NCBI GenBank assembly: GCA_028284905.1
Contig: JANQQU010000025.1
Span: forward strand, 110,784-174,783
Direction: 5' to 3'
DNA from: Calditrichia bacterium
GTDB taxonomy: Bacteria > Calditrichota > Calditrichia > RBG-13-44-9 > J075
DNA length: 64,000 nt
The position numbers were made by a program, and so were the translations under genes. Below are positions 1 through 7,602 of this stretch, one piece after another (position 1 is the stretch's first letter; each line of letters starts with the position of its first letter). The notes below the pieces were generated by a model. That model did no database searches. It saw only the letters and a program-made list of their open reading frames with translations, and had not been told where the DNA came from.

Positions 1-2
1 TT

Positions 3-1265
3 GGTAATGACATCAATACCTTTGGCACTGTCGAGCAAACCCGTCTGAAGGATTGGGGCGAGTGGATGGTCGACGAAATTGGCTTCGATGGCTTCCGCCT
101 TGATTTTGTCCGTGGTTTCCAGGAATCTTTTGTCGCCGATTGGGTGAATAACCTGCCACTGTTGAATGGCAGTCAACGATTTATCGTTGGGGAATACTGG
201 GGTGCTGATTACCGGATTAAAAACTGGGTAAACAATGTAGCCAGCAATGGCGCCGATGTTGATGGTTTCGATTTCCCGCTGAAGTTTACCCTGACTAGCA
301 TGAGTAATGGGAACCAGAGCAGCTTTGATATGGCCTGGCTGAACCACGCTGGAATGGTCCGCAATAACTCCGGCAACGGGTTGCCTGGCACATCGGTCGT
401 TACGTTTGTCGACAACCACGATACCGGCAAAGAGCATGATAAATGGTTGACGAAGGATTTTGATATGGCTTATGCCTACATCCTTACCCACGAAGGTCGG
501 CCCTGTGTTTTCTATCCGCATTACTTTGGTGTCACCCAGATAGACGCGCATAACTCTAGCTACCAGGTGACTGCACCGTCAAGTTTGCAGGATGACATCA
601 ATAAATTGAATTTTGTCCGCAAGAACTACCTCGGCGGCACGCTCAATGTGCTTAGCCAGACTGGCAATCCCTGGCCGTCCGGCGATACCTATCATGTCTA
701 TGCCGCCCGTCGTCAGGGCAATGGCACCCGTGATGGGGCGATTGTGGTTATCAATAATCACGATTCCCAAACCAAAGGCCTTTGGGTAGACAGTTCTCCG
801 AGCGGTTTTTCCAACTGGGCGAATACTACGCTGGTCAATGCCTATGACAATACGCAGACCACCCAGGTTTATGCTGATGGCCGGGTATATGTATCCGCAC
901 CTTCCCGCGGTTACAGCGTTTGGGTGAAGCAGTCTGATTATCTTGCTTATAGTTCCTCAAAGGTTGTCAGCGAAAATGGCGAGATGACCGCACAGGTGCC
1001 GAACGCGTTTGAATTGCTTCCCAGTTATCCCAACCCGTTTAATCCGGCGACCAATATTCGTTTCCAAATACCGGAGAGTGGTCAGGTAACTGTCGAGATA
1101 TATAATGCACTCGGTCAGCAGGTGACCACCCTGGTTAACGAATATGCAGAAGCAGGTATGCACGAAAAACGCTGGGATGCGGGCCGCCAATCCAGTGGAC
1201 TTTATTACCTGCGGATTAGCTGGAATAATCAGATGAAGACACAGAAGTTGTTGTTGATGAAGTAG
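3..1265 (+). CDS. Secreted GH13 alpha-amylase, 3' part (5' end outside window)
   Basis: The reading frame is open from the first bases, so the N-terminus lies upstream of the window. Visible GH13 signatures are 'GFRLDFVRG' (region II, nucleophile Asp), 'VGEYWG' (region III, general-acid Glu) and 'FVDNHDT' (region IV, transition-state Asp), in the right order for a catalytic (beta/alpha)8 barrel acting on alpha-1,4-glucans. A beta-sandwich domain C follows. The last ~85 residues form a FlgD-like/type A C-terminal sorting domain beginning 'LLPSYPNPFNPATNIRF' and ending in a basic tail, which in FCB bacteria directs secretion through the type IX system or an equivalent. The predicted product is therefore an extracellular or surface amylase. 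The family call is firm; exact substrate (starch or maltodextrin) and product size are not deducible. The next gene converges on it across a palindrome-containing spacer. Confidence 0.93.
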   Translation, partial: GNDINTFGTVEQTRLKDWGEWMVDEIGFDGFRLDFVRGFQESFVADWVNNLPLLNGSQRFIVGEYWGADYRIKNWVNNVASNGADVDGFDFPLKFTLTSMSNGNQSSFDMAWLNHAGMVRNNSGNGLPGTSVVTFVDNHDTGKEHDKWLTKDFDMAYAYILTHEGRPCVFYPHYFGVTQIDAHNSSYQVTAPSSLQDDINKLNFVRKNYLGGTLNVLSQTGNPWPSGDTYHVYAARRQGNGTRDGAIVVINNHDSQTKGLWVDSSPSGFSNWANTTLVNAYDNTQTTQVYADGRVYVSAPSRGYSVWVKQSDYLAYSSSKVVSENGEMTAQVPNAFELLPSYPNPFNPATNIRFQIPESGQVTVEIYNALGQQVTTLVNEYAEAGMHEKRWDAGRQSSGLYYLRISWNNQMKTQKLLLMK

Positions 1266-1346
1266 GGAAAGACTTGTTCAGCGTGGCGGCTTGTTGGTAG
1301 ATGAGTCGCCATGGCTTTTAGCCGATACGGAATTCTGAGAAGTATG

Positions 1347-1470
1347 GTTCCGCTCCCTGTGGTCGCTAATGGTTAATGGGTTTATTTCCATATCATAATA
1401 ACCCTTAGCGACCACAGGGAGCGGAACAATTAGCGCAGCGGAGCCATCAGCGACCAACGGGAGCGGCAAC
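1347..1470. repeat. Long perfect inverted repeat with a third, degenerate arm
   Basis: Two 23-base arms (1347-1369 and 1405-1427) are perfect reverse complements around a 35-base AT-rich loop. The right arm reads TTAGCGACCACAGGGAGC onward. A degenerate third copy of that arm (TCAGCGACCAACGGGAGCGG) lies at about 1447-1466, beside the 3' end of the fucosidase gene. The element sits between convergent genes and could end transcription from both sides. The extra arm looks more like a mobile palindromic repeat than a simple terminator. Confidence 0.8.
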
Positions 1471-1472
1471 CA

Positions 1473-2927
1473 TCATTTCTTCTCAATCTTAAAAGTATAC
1501 GCATAATCACAAGGCATCTTCGAAGGGTTCACCACTGGCATCGCTACCTCAATATTTTTGCCAGTCTGTTGCCACTGTAAATTTCCATCCATGCCGAGAA
1601 AACTGATTTTTGCAGAAGTTGGCAATGTCAGGCCTTTAATAATCAACTTTTTCTCCGGGAAAATCGGGCAAATTGCGTAGAGGGTATTTTCTTTTGTCGT
1701 AAAGAAAATTTCTTTTGTGGCCTTCCCCGGAGGCGGATTAATCGTTAATTCCATGATGTCATATTTCGATTTGTAGCTGCCTCTTTCCGGTTCATTGATC
1801 TCACCAGCGCTCCACTGACAAGTATTTTTCCAGGGGCGCGTGCCATAGATCGCCTCTCCGTTCACCGCCAGCCAATTGCCGATATCTGCCAGTTTTTGCT
1901 GCATAATTACCGGAATCCGACCATCACCGGCCGGGCCAATATTAAGGAGCAGATTGCCGCCGCGACTGACGATGTCGATCAGCATGTAAACAAACTCCTG
2001 ACTGGAATTGTAATGGGCGGCAGTTTCCATGCGGTTAAATCCGTAGGAATGCCCCATACCGCGATTTTCTTCCCAGGGATTCTCCGCAGTAGAAAGACCG
2101 GAGCCGTACTCGGTGGTATAGTAACCGCCGTGCTTATGACGTGTATGTTTTCCCCAGCGATCATTGATTACCACATCATCTTTTGCCGGAGATTCATTAA
2201 TGAGCCAGGTCAACAATTCGGTCGCGCGCCAGGTGGTGTGGGGATAATTCCACTCACCGTCGGCGAAAATTACTTCCGGGGAATAATTGTTTACCAAATC
2301 CTTGAATTGTGGAATCATGTGCTTTTCGACGAAGAGATCGACATCGGTTTGATAGAGGGGATTGAACCACTCGTAGAGGGAATAATAATAGCCCATTTTC
2401 AAGCCGGCACCGCGAACTGCGTCGGTGAGTTCTTTCAGCAGATTCCGTTGCGGTCCGGTGCTGACACTGTTCCAGGGACGTCCCCAGGAGCGATCCGCTT
2501 CTGCGCTCGGCCAAAGGCAAAATCCATCATGATGCTTCGAGGTTAAAACGACATATTTAGCTCCGGAATTTCTGAAGACACCTGCCCACTGTTCGGCATC
2601 GAATAATTCCGTTTTAAACTGCCGGGCAAAATCCGGATAAGTGAAATTTTCGCCATAATTTTTTCGATGAAATTCATTGATCATCGCGTGGCCGGGACGC
2701 GATTCTGTCAGCAAATCGTGCCAGTACCATTCGGCATATTCACCGGTCTTTGAAAAGGATGGTACAGCGTATAATCCCCAGTGAATGAAGATGCCAAACT
2801 TCGCATCCAGCCACCACTGCGGGGTGGGGCGTTTGTCGATTTCTTCCCAGCTGGGTAGGGGGTGGGATTGGATGTTTGTTGAGAAAACCATAAGCACCAG
2901 GGCAATGATTAGTGGTGTTTTGAACAT
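1473..2927 (-). CDS. Exported alpha-L-fucosidase, GH29 family
   Basis: The start at 2927 is chosen over an in-frame ATG at 2987 because AAAAGGAGC lies just upstream of it, and the resulting protein (484 residues) begins with a signal peptide (MFKTPLIIALVLMVFS). The longer frame only translates the palindrome upstream. GH29 features include 'KFGIFIHWGLYAVP' near the N-terminus, 'SKHHDGFCLWPS', and 'EVIFADGEW' (about residue 222), whose Asp aligns with the family nucleophile. 'GGNLLLNIGPAGDGRIP' closes the barrel, and a C-terminal beta-sandwich follows. Family members release terminal alpha-L-fucose from glycans by a retaining mechanism. The protein is probably periplasmic or extracellular and belongs with the neighbouring amylase and peptidase in polymer degradation. 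Confidence 0.93.
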   Translation of the reverse strand: MFKTPLIIALVLMVFSTNIQSHPLPSWEEIDKRPTPQWWLDAKFGIFIHWGLYAVPSFSKTGEYAEWYWHDLLTESRPGHAMINEFHRKNYGENFTYPDFARQFKTELFDAEQWAGVFRNSGAKYVVLTSKHHDGFCLWPSAEADRSWGRPWNSVSTGPQRNLLKELTDAVRGAGLKMGYYYSLYEWFNPLYQTDVDLFVEKHMIPQFKDLVNNYSPEVIFADGEWNYPHTTWRATELLTWLINESPAKDDVVINDRWGKHTRHKHGGYYTTEYGSGLSTAENPWEENRGMGHSYGFNRMETAAHYNSSQEFVYMLIDIVSRGGNLLLNIGPAGDGRIPVIMQQKLADIGNWLAVNGEAIYGTRPWKNTCQWSAGEINEPERGSYKSKYDIMELTINPPPGKATKEIFFTTKENTLYAICPIFPEKKLIIKGLTLPTSAKISFLGMDGNLQWQQTGKNIEVAMPVVNPSKMPCDYAYTFKIEKK

Positions 2928-2942
2928 TTGTGCTCCTTTTCG

Positions 2943-3009
2943 AATGCGGAATGACGAATGCGGAACTCGGAATTCATCATTCCGCATTCGTCATTCCCAA
3001 TTCCGCATT
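2943..3009. repeat. Palindromic repeat built of AATGCGGAA units
   Basis: Arms 2948-2965 and 2980-2997 are perfect 18-base reverse complements, flanked by outer copies AATGCGGAA (2943) and TTCCGCATT (3001). Translation in several frames gives spurious 'FRIRHSQFRI'-like peptides, which create false N-terminal extensions of the fucosidase gene. It fills the 85-base gap between two co-directional genes and may separate their transcripts. Confidence 0.8.
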
Positions 3010-3012
3010 TCA

Positions 3013-5250
3013 CTATTTCTCTAGCGGTAAATTCTCAAGTAGAAAATTGGTCATTTGCCGAAAAAGATGCCGGGATGTATTCTCGCCTTCATTGATGGAA
3101 TGACTGCGGTTGGGATAGATCATCATCGAAAAATCCTTGTCATGGAGGATCAACTCATTTACCAATCTTTCGAAACTCTGGTAATGGACATTGTCATCGC
3201 CGGTGCCGTGCGCTATAAAAAGGTTGCCCTGCAGGCGATGGGCGAAGGTGATCGGGGAACCGTTAATATAGCCGTCCTGGTTGGTCGTTGGCAGGCCCAT
3301 AAATCTTTCCTGATAAATGGTGTCATAGAGCCGCTGGTCGCTAACAAAAGCCAGGGCAATACCGGTGCGGTATATTTCCGGGTAGCGAAAAAGTGCGTTC
3401 AGCGTCATTTGACCTCCTCCGCTCCAGCCCCAGCTGCCAACTCGTTCCGGATCGAGGTAAGGTTTGCTGGCCAGAAGTGCCTCTACGGCTGCCGCCTGAT
3501 CGGCAGATGCCAGGATACCGATCTGCTCGTAAATAATTTTCCGCCAGTCGCGACCACGAGGGCCGGGCGTGCCGCGATTATCAACGCTGATGACAACATA
3601 ACCCAGCTGCGTCAAATAAAGATGCCAGAGATAGCGATTACCTCTCCAGCGATCCAGCACCGTTTGTCCGGCGGGCTCGCCGTAAACGAACATCAGTAAA
3701 GGATATTGTTTGTTGGGATCAAAATTGGGCGGGCGCATTTCCCAGGCATCCAGTTCGATGCTATCTTCGATGGTTACCCGAAAGAATTCCGCCGGCGTTT
3801 TTGCTAATGCATTCATCCGATCTTTAACAGCCTGATTATCGACAAGAGATTTTCGCTGGCGATGATCAGGGAGATTAATCAGCGAGTTGCTGGGGGGGAC
3901 GCCGAAGCTGGTGGCAGTATGGAATGCCCACTTCGCGCCCGGAGAAATTTGATAGCTGTGAATGCCCGGCTGATCTGCCGGTGTCAAACGCTGCGGTTCT
4001 CCTTTTCCGTCAAGGGATGCCCGGTAGAGATAACGCTGGGTAGGATTATCCGGGGAAGCGATGAAATACACCCAGCCGCCTTTTTCGTCGATCATTTCAA
4101 TACTGACAATATCATAATCGCCCGGTGTGAGGAGCTGCTGACTGCTGCCATCGCGGGAGATCAGGTAGAGATGCCGCCAGCCATCCCGCTCGCTCAGCCA
4201 GGTGAAGTATTTACCGTTTTCAAACCACTTCAGATCGTCATGAATATCGATCCAGGCATCATCTTTTTCCACCATAACGGTTTTTACCGAGCCGTCCTTG
4301 ATGTCGCCCAGCAGCAGGGTGTTGGTATTTTGCAGGCGATTCATCCGTTGAATCATCACTTCTTTCGAGTTTGCCGCCCACTCCATACGTGGCACGTAAT
4401 TATTGCGCAGGTCACCGGGAATATCGAACCAGGTGGACGCACCGCCTTTCGCGGAAATTACCCCGACCGTTACAGCGGAGTTTGTGGTACCGACTTTCGG
4501 GTAGGGGAGCGGAATCGGGCGGGAATAAATACTGTCTGTATTATTGATCATATAAAAAGTGCCCACGCCGCTTTTATCGAATCGCCAATAGGCGATTTTT
4601 TCCCCATTCGGGCTCCAGCTAAAACAGTCGCGCAGGGAGAATTCTTCCTCGTAAACCCAGTCCGAAGTACCGTTGACGATTGTCTCCGAACCGTCGGTCG
4701 TAATGGCGAGAATCTCTTCACTCTTCAATGTCTCGATATAAATATTATTCTCCCGAACGTAACCAACACGCTCCCCGTCCGGGGAAAATTTTGCAAACAT
4801 TAATGTCGAAGGTTTTGGGGCATCTTTCCCTAGCTGCTGTAACTTGCCGGATTTCAGATGCAGTACCCAATAATCGCCGCGGGTGTTATGGCGCCAGACT
4901 TTTACAGTATTGGTGAAAATGAGCAGGCGCTTCTTGTCGTTCGACCATTGATAATCATCAATTGCTAACGGTTGATTATGCCCTTCCGGGGTCAGGGCAT
5001 TACTGGAAACGAGAATCGTTCGCTCCCCACTGGTCGGATCGTATTGGACAATATCCTCGCCGCCGGTTTCCGGAGATGTCTCCAGGATGGTGTATCCATT
5101 GCCATCTTCCAGCCAGCGGGCCGGGCCGAAACGGGATAGTTTGAATTCATCGGAAGAGAATATCCGTTCGAGAGATAAAGATGATTGTCCCGAAATAGCT
5201 GTTGAAAATAGGAAGCTTATAGCAATTAAAAACAGAAGGATGCGATTCAT
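3013..5250 (-). CDS. Dipeptidyl-peptidase IV-like serine peptidase (S9B), exported
   Basis: A 745-residue protein with a signal peptide (MNRILLFLIAISFLFSTAISG), an N-terminal eight-bladed propeller and a C-terminal alpha/beta-hydrolase domain, close to the usual DPP-IV length. In the propeller, 'VYEEEFSLRDCFSWSPNGE' contains the double-Glu motif that anchors the substrate N-terminus in dipeptidyl peptidases. The catalytic triad is visible: Ser in 'GSWGWSGGG' (about residue 610), Asp in 'GTGDDNVHYQ' (about 685) and His in 'NRSHSI' (about 716). It would remove Xaa-Pro or Xaa-Ala dipeptides from oligopeptides in the periplasm or outside. GGAGAC precedes the ATG at 5250. The gene lies upstream of, and co-directional with, the fucosidase, separated by a palindrome. 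Confidence 0.93.
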   Translation of the reverse strand: MNRILLFLIAISFLFSTAISGQSSLSLERIFSSDEFKLSRFGPARWLEDGNGYTILETSPETGGEDIVQYDPTSGERTILVSSNALTPEGHNQPLAIDDYQWSNDKKRLLIFTNTVKVWRHNTRGDYWVLHLKSGKLQQLGKDAPKPSTLMFAKFSPDGERVGYVRENNIYIETLKSEEILAITTDGSETIVNGTSDWVYEEEFSLRDCFSWSPNGEKIAYWRFDKSGVGTFYMINNTDSIYSRPIPLPYPKVGTTNSAVTVGVISAKGGASTWFDIPGDLRNNYVPRMEWAANSKEVMIQRMNRLQNTNTLLLGDIKDGSVKTVMVEKDDAWIDIHDDLKWFENGKYFTWLSERDGWRHLYLISRDGSSQQLLTPGDYDIVSIEMIDEKGGWVYFIASPDNPTQRYLYRASLDGKGEPQRLTPADQPGIHSYQISPGAKWAFHTATSFGVPPSNSLINLPDHRQRKSLVDNQAVKDRMNALAKTPAEFFRVTIEDSIELDAWEMRPPNFDPNKQYPLLMFVYGEPAGQTVLDRWRGNRYLWHLYLTQLGYVVISVDNRGTPGPRGRDWRKIIYEQIGILASADQAAAVEALLASKPYLDPERVGSWGWSGGGQMTLNALFRYPEIYRTGIALAFVSDQRLYDTIYQERFMGLPTTNQDGYINGSPITFAHRLQGNLFIAHGTGDDNVHYQSFERLVNELILHDKDFSMMIYPNRSHSINEGENTSRHLFRQMTNFLLENLPLEK

Positions 5251-5671
5251 AATGTCTCCATACAGTTATGCCGCATATACGTGCGCCGTTAGTGGTTTGA
5301 TGATCTTAAAATTTACGGCTTTTGTTCGGATAAACAAATAGCCCGATGAGCGTTTTTTGAAATTGTTGGTTATTGGGGAATGTTTGAGGATTGTTTTGTT
5401 ATCAAGCCCGGAGCTTTATGCTCCGGGCTAGGATTGATCGGCCTTTTGGGCCTTGATTTTATAGAGCGAATAACTAAGTCCTGGAAGGGCACACTTTGTA
5501 ACCCGGGGCGTACAGCCTCGGTGGTGAGAGAGCAAGAGTGCGGGCATTAGATACTATAACGATCACACGACTTCGGAAATATGTTGATGATCACCCTTCC
5601 AATCCGTAGATTACAGGCCGTTTATGGAAAAGGCTGAAAGATAGAAATTGAAAATTCGCTGAAGGAATCCC
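5251..5671. other. 421-bp spacer between divergent genes, with hairpins
   Basis: No credible gene is present. It must hold the promoters of the leftward peptidase and the rightward methyltransferase. It also contains a perfect hairpin at 5405-5429 and, at about 5490-5525, an imperfect GC-rich inverted segment (ACCCGGGGC GTACA GCCTCGGTGGT) that looks like part of a repeat element. Confidence 0.6.
5405..5429. repeat. Perfect 10-bp stem hairpin
   Basis: AGCCCGGAGC at 5405-5414, loop TTTAT, GCTCCGGGCT at 5420-5429. There is no run of T on either side, and no gene ends here because both flanking genes point away. It is therefore unlikely to be a terminator and more likely a REP-type element. Confidence 0.7.
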
Positions 5672-6472
5672 ATGAGTAAGCAAAATGATCGCGCATTACG
5701 TATCTACAACGAAGTGTTGGAACTGGACCGGCTGCATTACGGCCTCTGGCAGCCAGACGACGAACTGACTATCGACAACCTGAAGATCGCCCAGGAGCGC
5801 TACGAGAGTCTCCTGATCGATAGCATCCCGAATGGGGTAAATAGCGTGCTGGACGTCGGCTGCGGCACCGGCATTATGAGCAAGCGCTTGATCGCGGAGG
5901 GATATGATGTCGAGGGGCTTTCCCCGGACAATAATCAGCAGAAGCTGTTTACCGAATCGTTAGATGTGCCCTTTCATCACTGCATTTTCGAAGATTTTCA
6001 ACCGCAGAAGAAATATGATTGTTTGATTATGAGCGAATCGGCGCAATACATCAACCTGGAAAAATTCTTCCCGGCAGTGAACAACGCTTTGAAAGCGAAC
6101 GGTCATCTGATCGTTTGCGATTACTTCGTAAAAAACGATGCCAGCGGTATTCTTGCGAAAAGCGGTCATAACCTGGAAAATTTCCTAACCCGGGCAAAGA
6201 GTGCCGGTTTTACGATTGTGCAGGAAAAAGACATTACCGCCGACGTTACTAAAACCCTGGACATCGCGAAAAACTTTGCCGATAAACTTTTCCTCGCCGC
6301 GGATATCGGCACCGAAAAGATCCGCGCTAAGCATCCCCATTTGCTGCGCTTTCTGCAGTGGTATTTCCGCAAGAAGATCGAGAAGAGCAAAGAACAATTG
6401 GCATTGATTGATTCCGTCGCGTTTGCCGAGAACAAGAGTTATAATTTTTTTGTTTTTCAATCCGGTGCATAA
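5672..6472 (+). CDS. Class I SAM-dependent methyltransferase
   Basis: A 266-residue soluble protein with motif I 'VLDVGCGTGIMSKRL' at about residues 58-72 and the acidic motif II region 'GYDVEGLSPDNNQQ'. The post-motif I segment 'YDCLIMSESAQYI' and the 'NALKANGHLIVCDYFV' strand complete a Methyltransf_11-type Rossmann fold. GAAGGAATCCC precedes the ATG. The C-terminal ~90 residues are helical and Lys-rich. The substrate cannot be inferred: there is no operon partner, since the next gene is a convergent transposase. Tailoring of a lipid, quinone or small metabolite is possible but unsupported. Confidence 0.85.
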   Translation: MSKQNDRALRIYNEVLELDRLHYGLWQPDDELTIDNLKIAQERYESLLIDSIPNGVNSVLDVGCGTGIMSKRLIAEGYDVEGLSPDNNQQKLFTESLDVPFHHCIFEDFQPQKKYDCLIMSESAQYINLEKFFPAVNNALKANGHLIVCDYFVKNDASGILAKSGHNLENFLTRAKSAGFTIVQEKDITADVTKTLDIAKNFADKLFLAADIGTEKIRAKHPHLLRFLQWYFRKKIEKSKEQLALIDSVAFAENKSYNFFVFQSGA

Positions 6473-6544
6473 TTGTGGAAAATGATTTGCAGGGATGAAG
6501 AATTCCCGGGCGATTTCGTGGAATTATGTATATGCAATGTTGTT

Positions 6545-6621
6545 GGTGTAGGGGGGGAAGCATTCCTGGGCAAGATCGTGATTATATCTCCTGCTTTGAG
6601 ATGGAATGCTTCCCCTACACC
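6545..6621. repeat. REP-type palindrome overlapping the 3' end of the RAYT gene
   Basis: Left arm GGTGTAGG(G5)AAGCATTCC at 6545-6566 pairs with right arm GGAATGCTTCCCCTACACC at 6603-6621. The left arm has an extra three G residues. The right arm includes the stop codon of the leftward transposase gene. It shares the core GAAGCATTCC with three further elements up to 7363. Confidence 0.85.
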
Positions 6622-7205
6622 TTTAATACATTGTTCAAAATATATCGGCGGACATTGTACAATTCATATTCATTGCGAATAATCCGTTCATAAAAATTGC
6701 GTTGCCATAATTTTTTGCCGGGTGTTTTACGGATTCGGTTTATTTTGCGGGTGGTTACCGATGAAAAATTTTGGATGATGGCGGATAACGATCCGGGTTT
6801 GGTGCCATTAGGGCGTTTTGTCGATGGTGTCGGTGCATGTAGGGACGAAGCATTCCCTTCGGTGATAGTGGATTCACTCTCGGGATTTTTGAAGGAATGC
6901 TTCATCCCTACATGACGCGTCGTCGTATCCTCATCCCCCACCAACCACAAAATTCCATGAAAATGATTTGGCATGGCCACGAATTCATCTAATTTCGCAT
7001 TCTGAAAATGGGATGGTATTTTTTCCCAATGATAGGCGATTATTTTTCCGAAATCATTCAATATCATTTTCTGGTTTCGGATTTCCCCTAAAAGACATTC
7101 CCGATTTTTAATACAAATGGTTACAAAATATGCACCGGGGCTGGAATAATCATATCCCTTTAACCGGATCGATTTACGATTGTGTTTTTGCGGATCATAT
7201 TTCAT
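6615..7205 (-). CDS. REP-associated tyrosine transposase (RAYT, IS200-like Y1 fold)
   Basis: The 196-residue protein begins with the typical RAYT N-terminus ('SIRLKGYDYSSPGAYFVTIC', 'NRECLLGEI') and carries the HUH motif in 'VAMPNHFHGILWLV' (His-Phe-His). The helix holding the candidate catalytic Tyr is 'RNFYERIIRNEYEL'. Known RAYTs are single-copy, single-strand endonucleases of the HUH superfamily that cleave REP palindromes and are thought to spread them. Here the gene is surrounded by REP-like palindromes, and one palindrome (6836-6914) is translated in frame between the HUH motif and the C-terminal helix, adding about 26 residues. All visible motifs are intact, so the protein could still be active. 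The start at 7205 has no strong ribosome site. Confidence 0.93.
   Translation of the reverse strand: MKYDPQKHNRKSIRLKGYDYSSPGAYFVTICIKNRECLLGEIRNQKMILNDFGKIIAYHWEKIPSHFQNAKLDEFVAMPNHFHGILWLVGDEDTTTRHVGMKHSFKNPESESTITEGNASSLHAPTPSTKRPNGTKPGSLSAIIQNFSSVTTRKINRIRKTPGKKLWQRNFYERIIRNEYELYNVRRYILNNVLKV
6836..6914. repeat. REP-type palindrome inside the RAYT coding sequence
   Basis: Left arm CATGTAGGGACGAAGCATTC onward (6836-6860) pairs with GAAGGAATGCTTCATCCCTA onward (6891-6914), with one mismatch and one bulged base. It is in frame with the RAYT and encodes the stretch from 'HVGMKHSF' to 'EGNASSLHA'. The core GAAGCATTCC is identical to that of the flanking intergenic elements. Confidence 0.88.
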
Positions 7206-7232
7206 TTTCTACATGTCATCCTTTTGATTTTT

Positions 7233-7304
7233 TGTGGGGGCGAAGCATTCCTGTTATATTATGTTGCCGAAAAAAGTATTTGCCAGGAATGCTTCGCCCC
7301 CACA
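7233..7304. repeat. REP-type palindrome upstream of RAYT, perfect 21-bp arms
   Basis: Arms 7233-7253 (TGTGGGGGCGAAGCATTCC...) and 7284-7304 are perfect reverse complements with a 30-base spacer. It lies about 30 bases upstream of the RAYT start, where its promoter should be, so a REP may influence RAYT expression. Confidence 0.88.
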
Positions 7305-7363
7305 CCAAATATCACCCTATATTGCCGAAAAAATGTTTGCCAGGAATGCTTCATTCCCAGGCA
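7265..7363. repeat. Tandem direct half-REP copies
   Basis: The unit TTGCCGAAAAAAGTATTTGC (from 7265) plus the arm CAGGAATGCTTCGCCCCC is repeated from 7322 as TTGCCGAAAAAATGTTTGC plus CAGGAATGCTTCATTCCC. The period is about 57 bases. The second copy has no full partner arm, though CCAGGCAA closes a short secondary hairpin with TTGCC at its start. From 7364 to 7602 I see only the promoter region of the next gene. Confidence 0.75.
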
Positions 7364-7602
7364 ATACATTACCATTTATTGTCAGATTTAAGAAAAATAA
7401 ACGCGGAGGCCAGTGTTTCTTGGAAAGGCATTTTGATCCTTATTGAGAAATCCTCAATCTCTAACTACATAAAGTAGTAGACTTACGAGCAAGAAAAATT
7501 GACCTGTACAGAGAAATTATGAAACATAACCGACAATCTTCCGGTATTGGGTAACTATTCACTAACTGAATTGCTTGCCATCAATATTCGGAGGCGTCGC
7601 CT

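Noticed and set aside
1278..1469. 63-codon minus-strand frame
   Set aside because: Translation of the inverted repeat at 1347-1470, not a gene.
1896..2546. 216-codon plus-strand frame
   Set aside because: Antisense shadow of the fucosidase gene; no family features.
2785..3024. 79-codon plus-strand frame ending in 'FRIRHSQFRI'-type peptide
   Set aside because: It is the translated AATGCGGAA palindrome plus antisense of the fucosidase 5' end.
3862..4803. 313-codon open frame on the plus strand inside the S9 peptidase gene
   Set aside because: It lies fully antisense to a clearly conserved peptidase with intact motifs. Its own translation shows no domain, and there is no ribosome site.
7233..7363. 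Possible short CRISPR array because of repeated CAGGAATGCTTC
   Set aside because: Only two or three copies in mixed orientation, no regular spacer length and no cas genes; they are REP arms.
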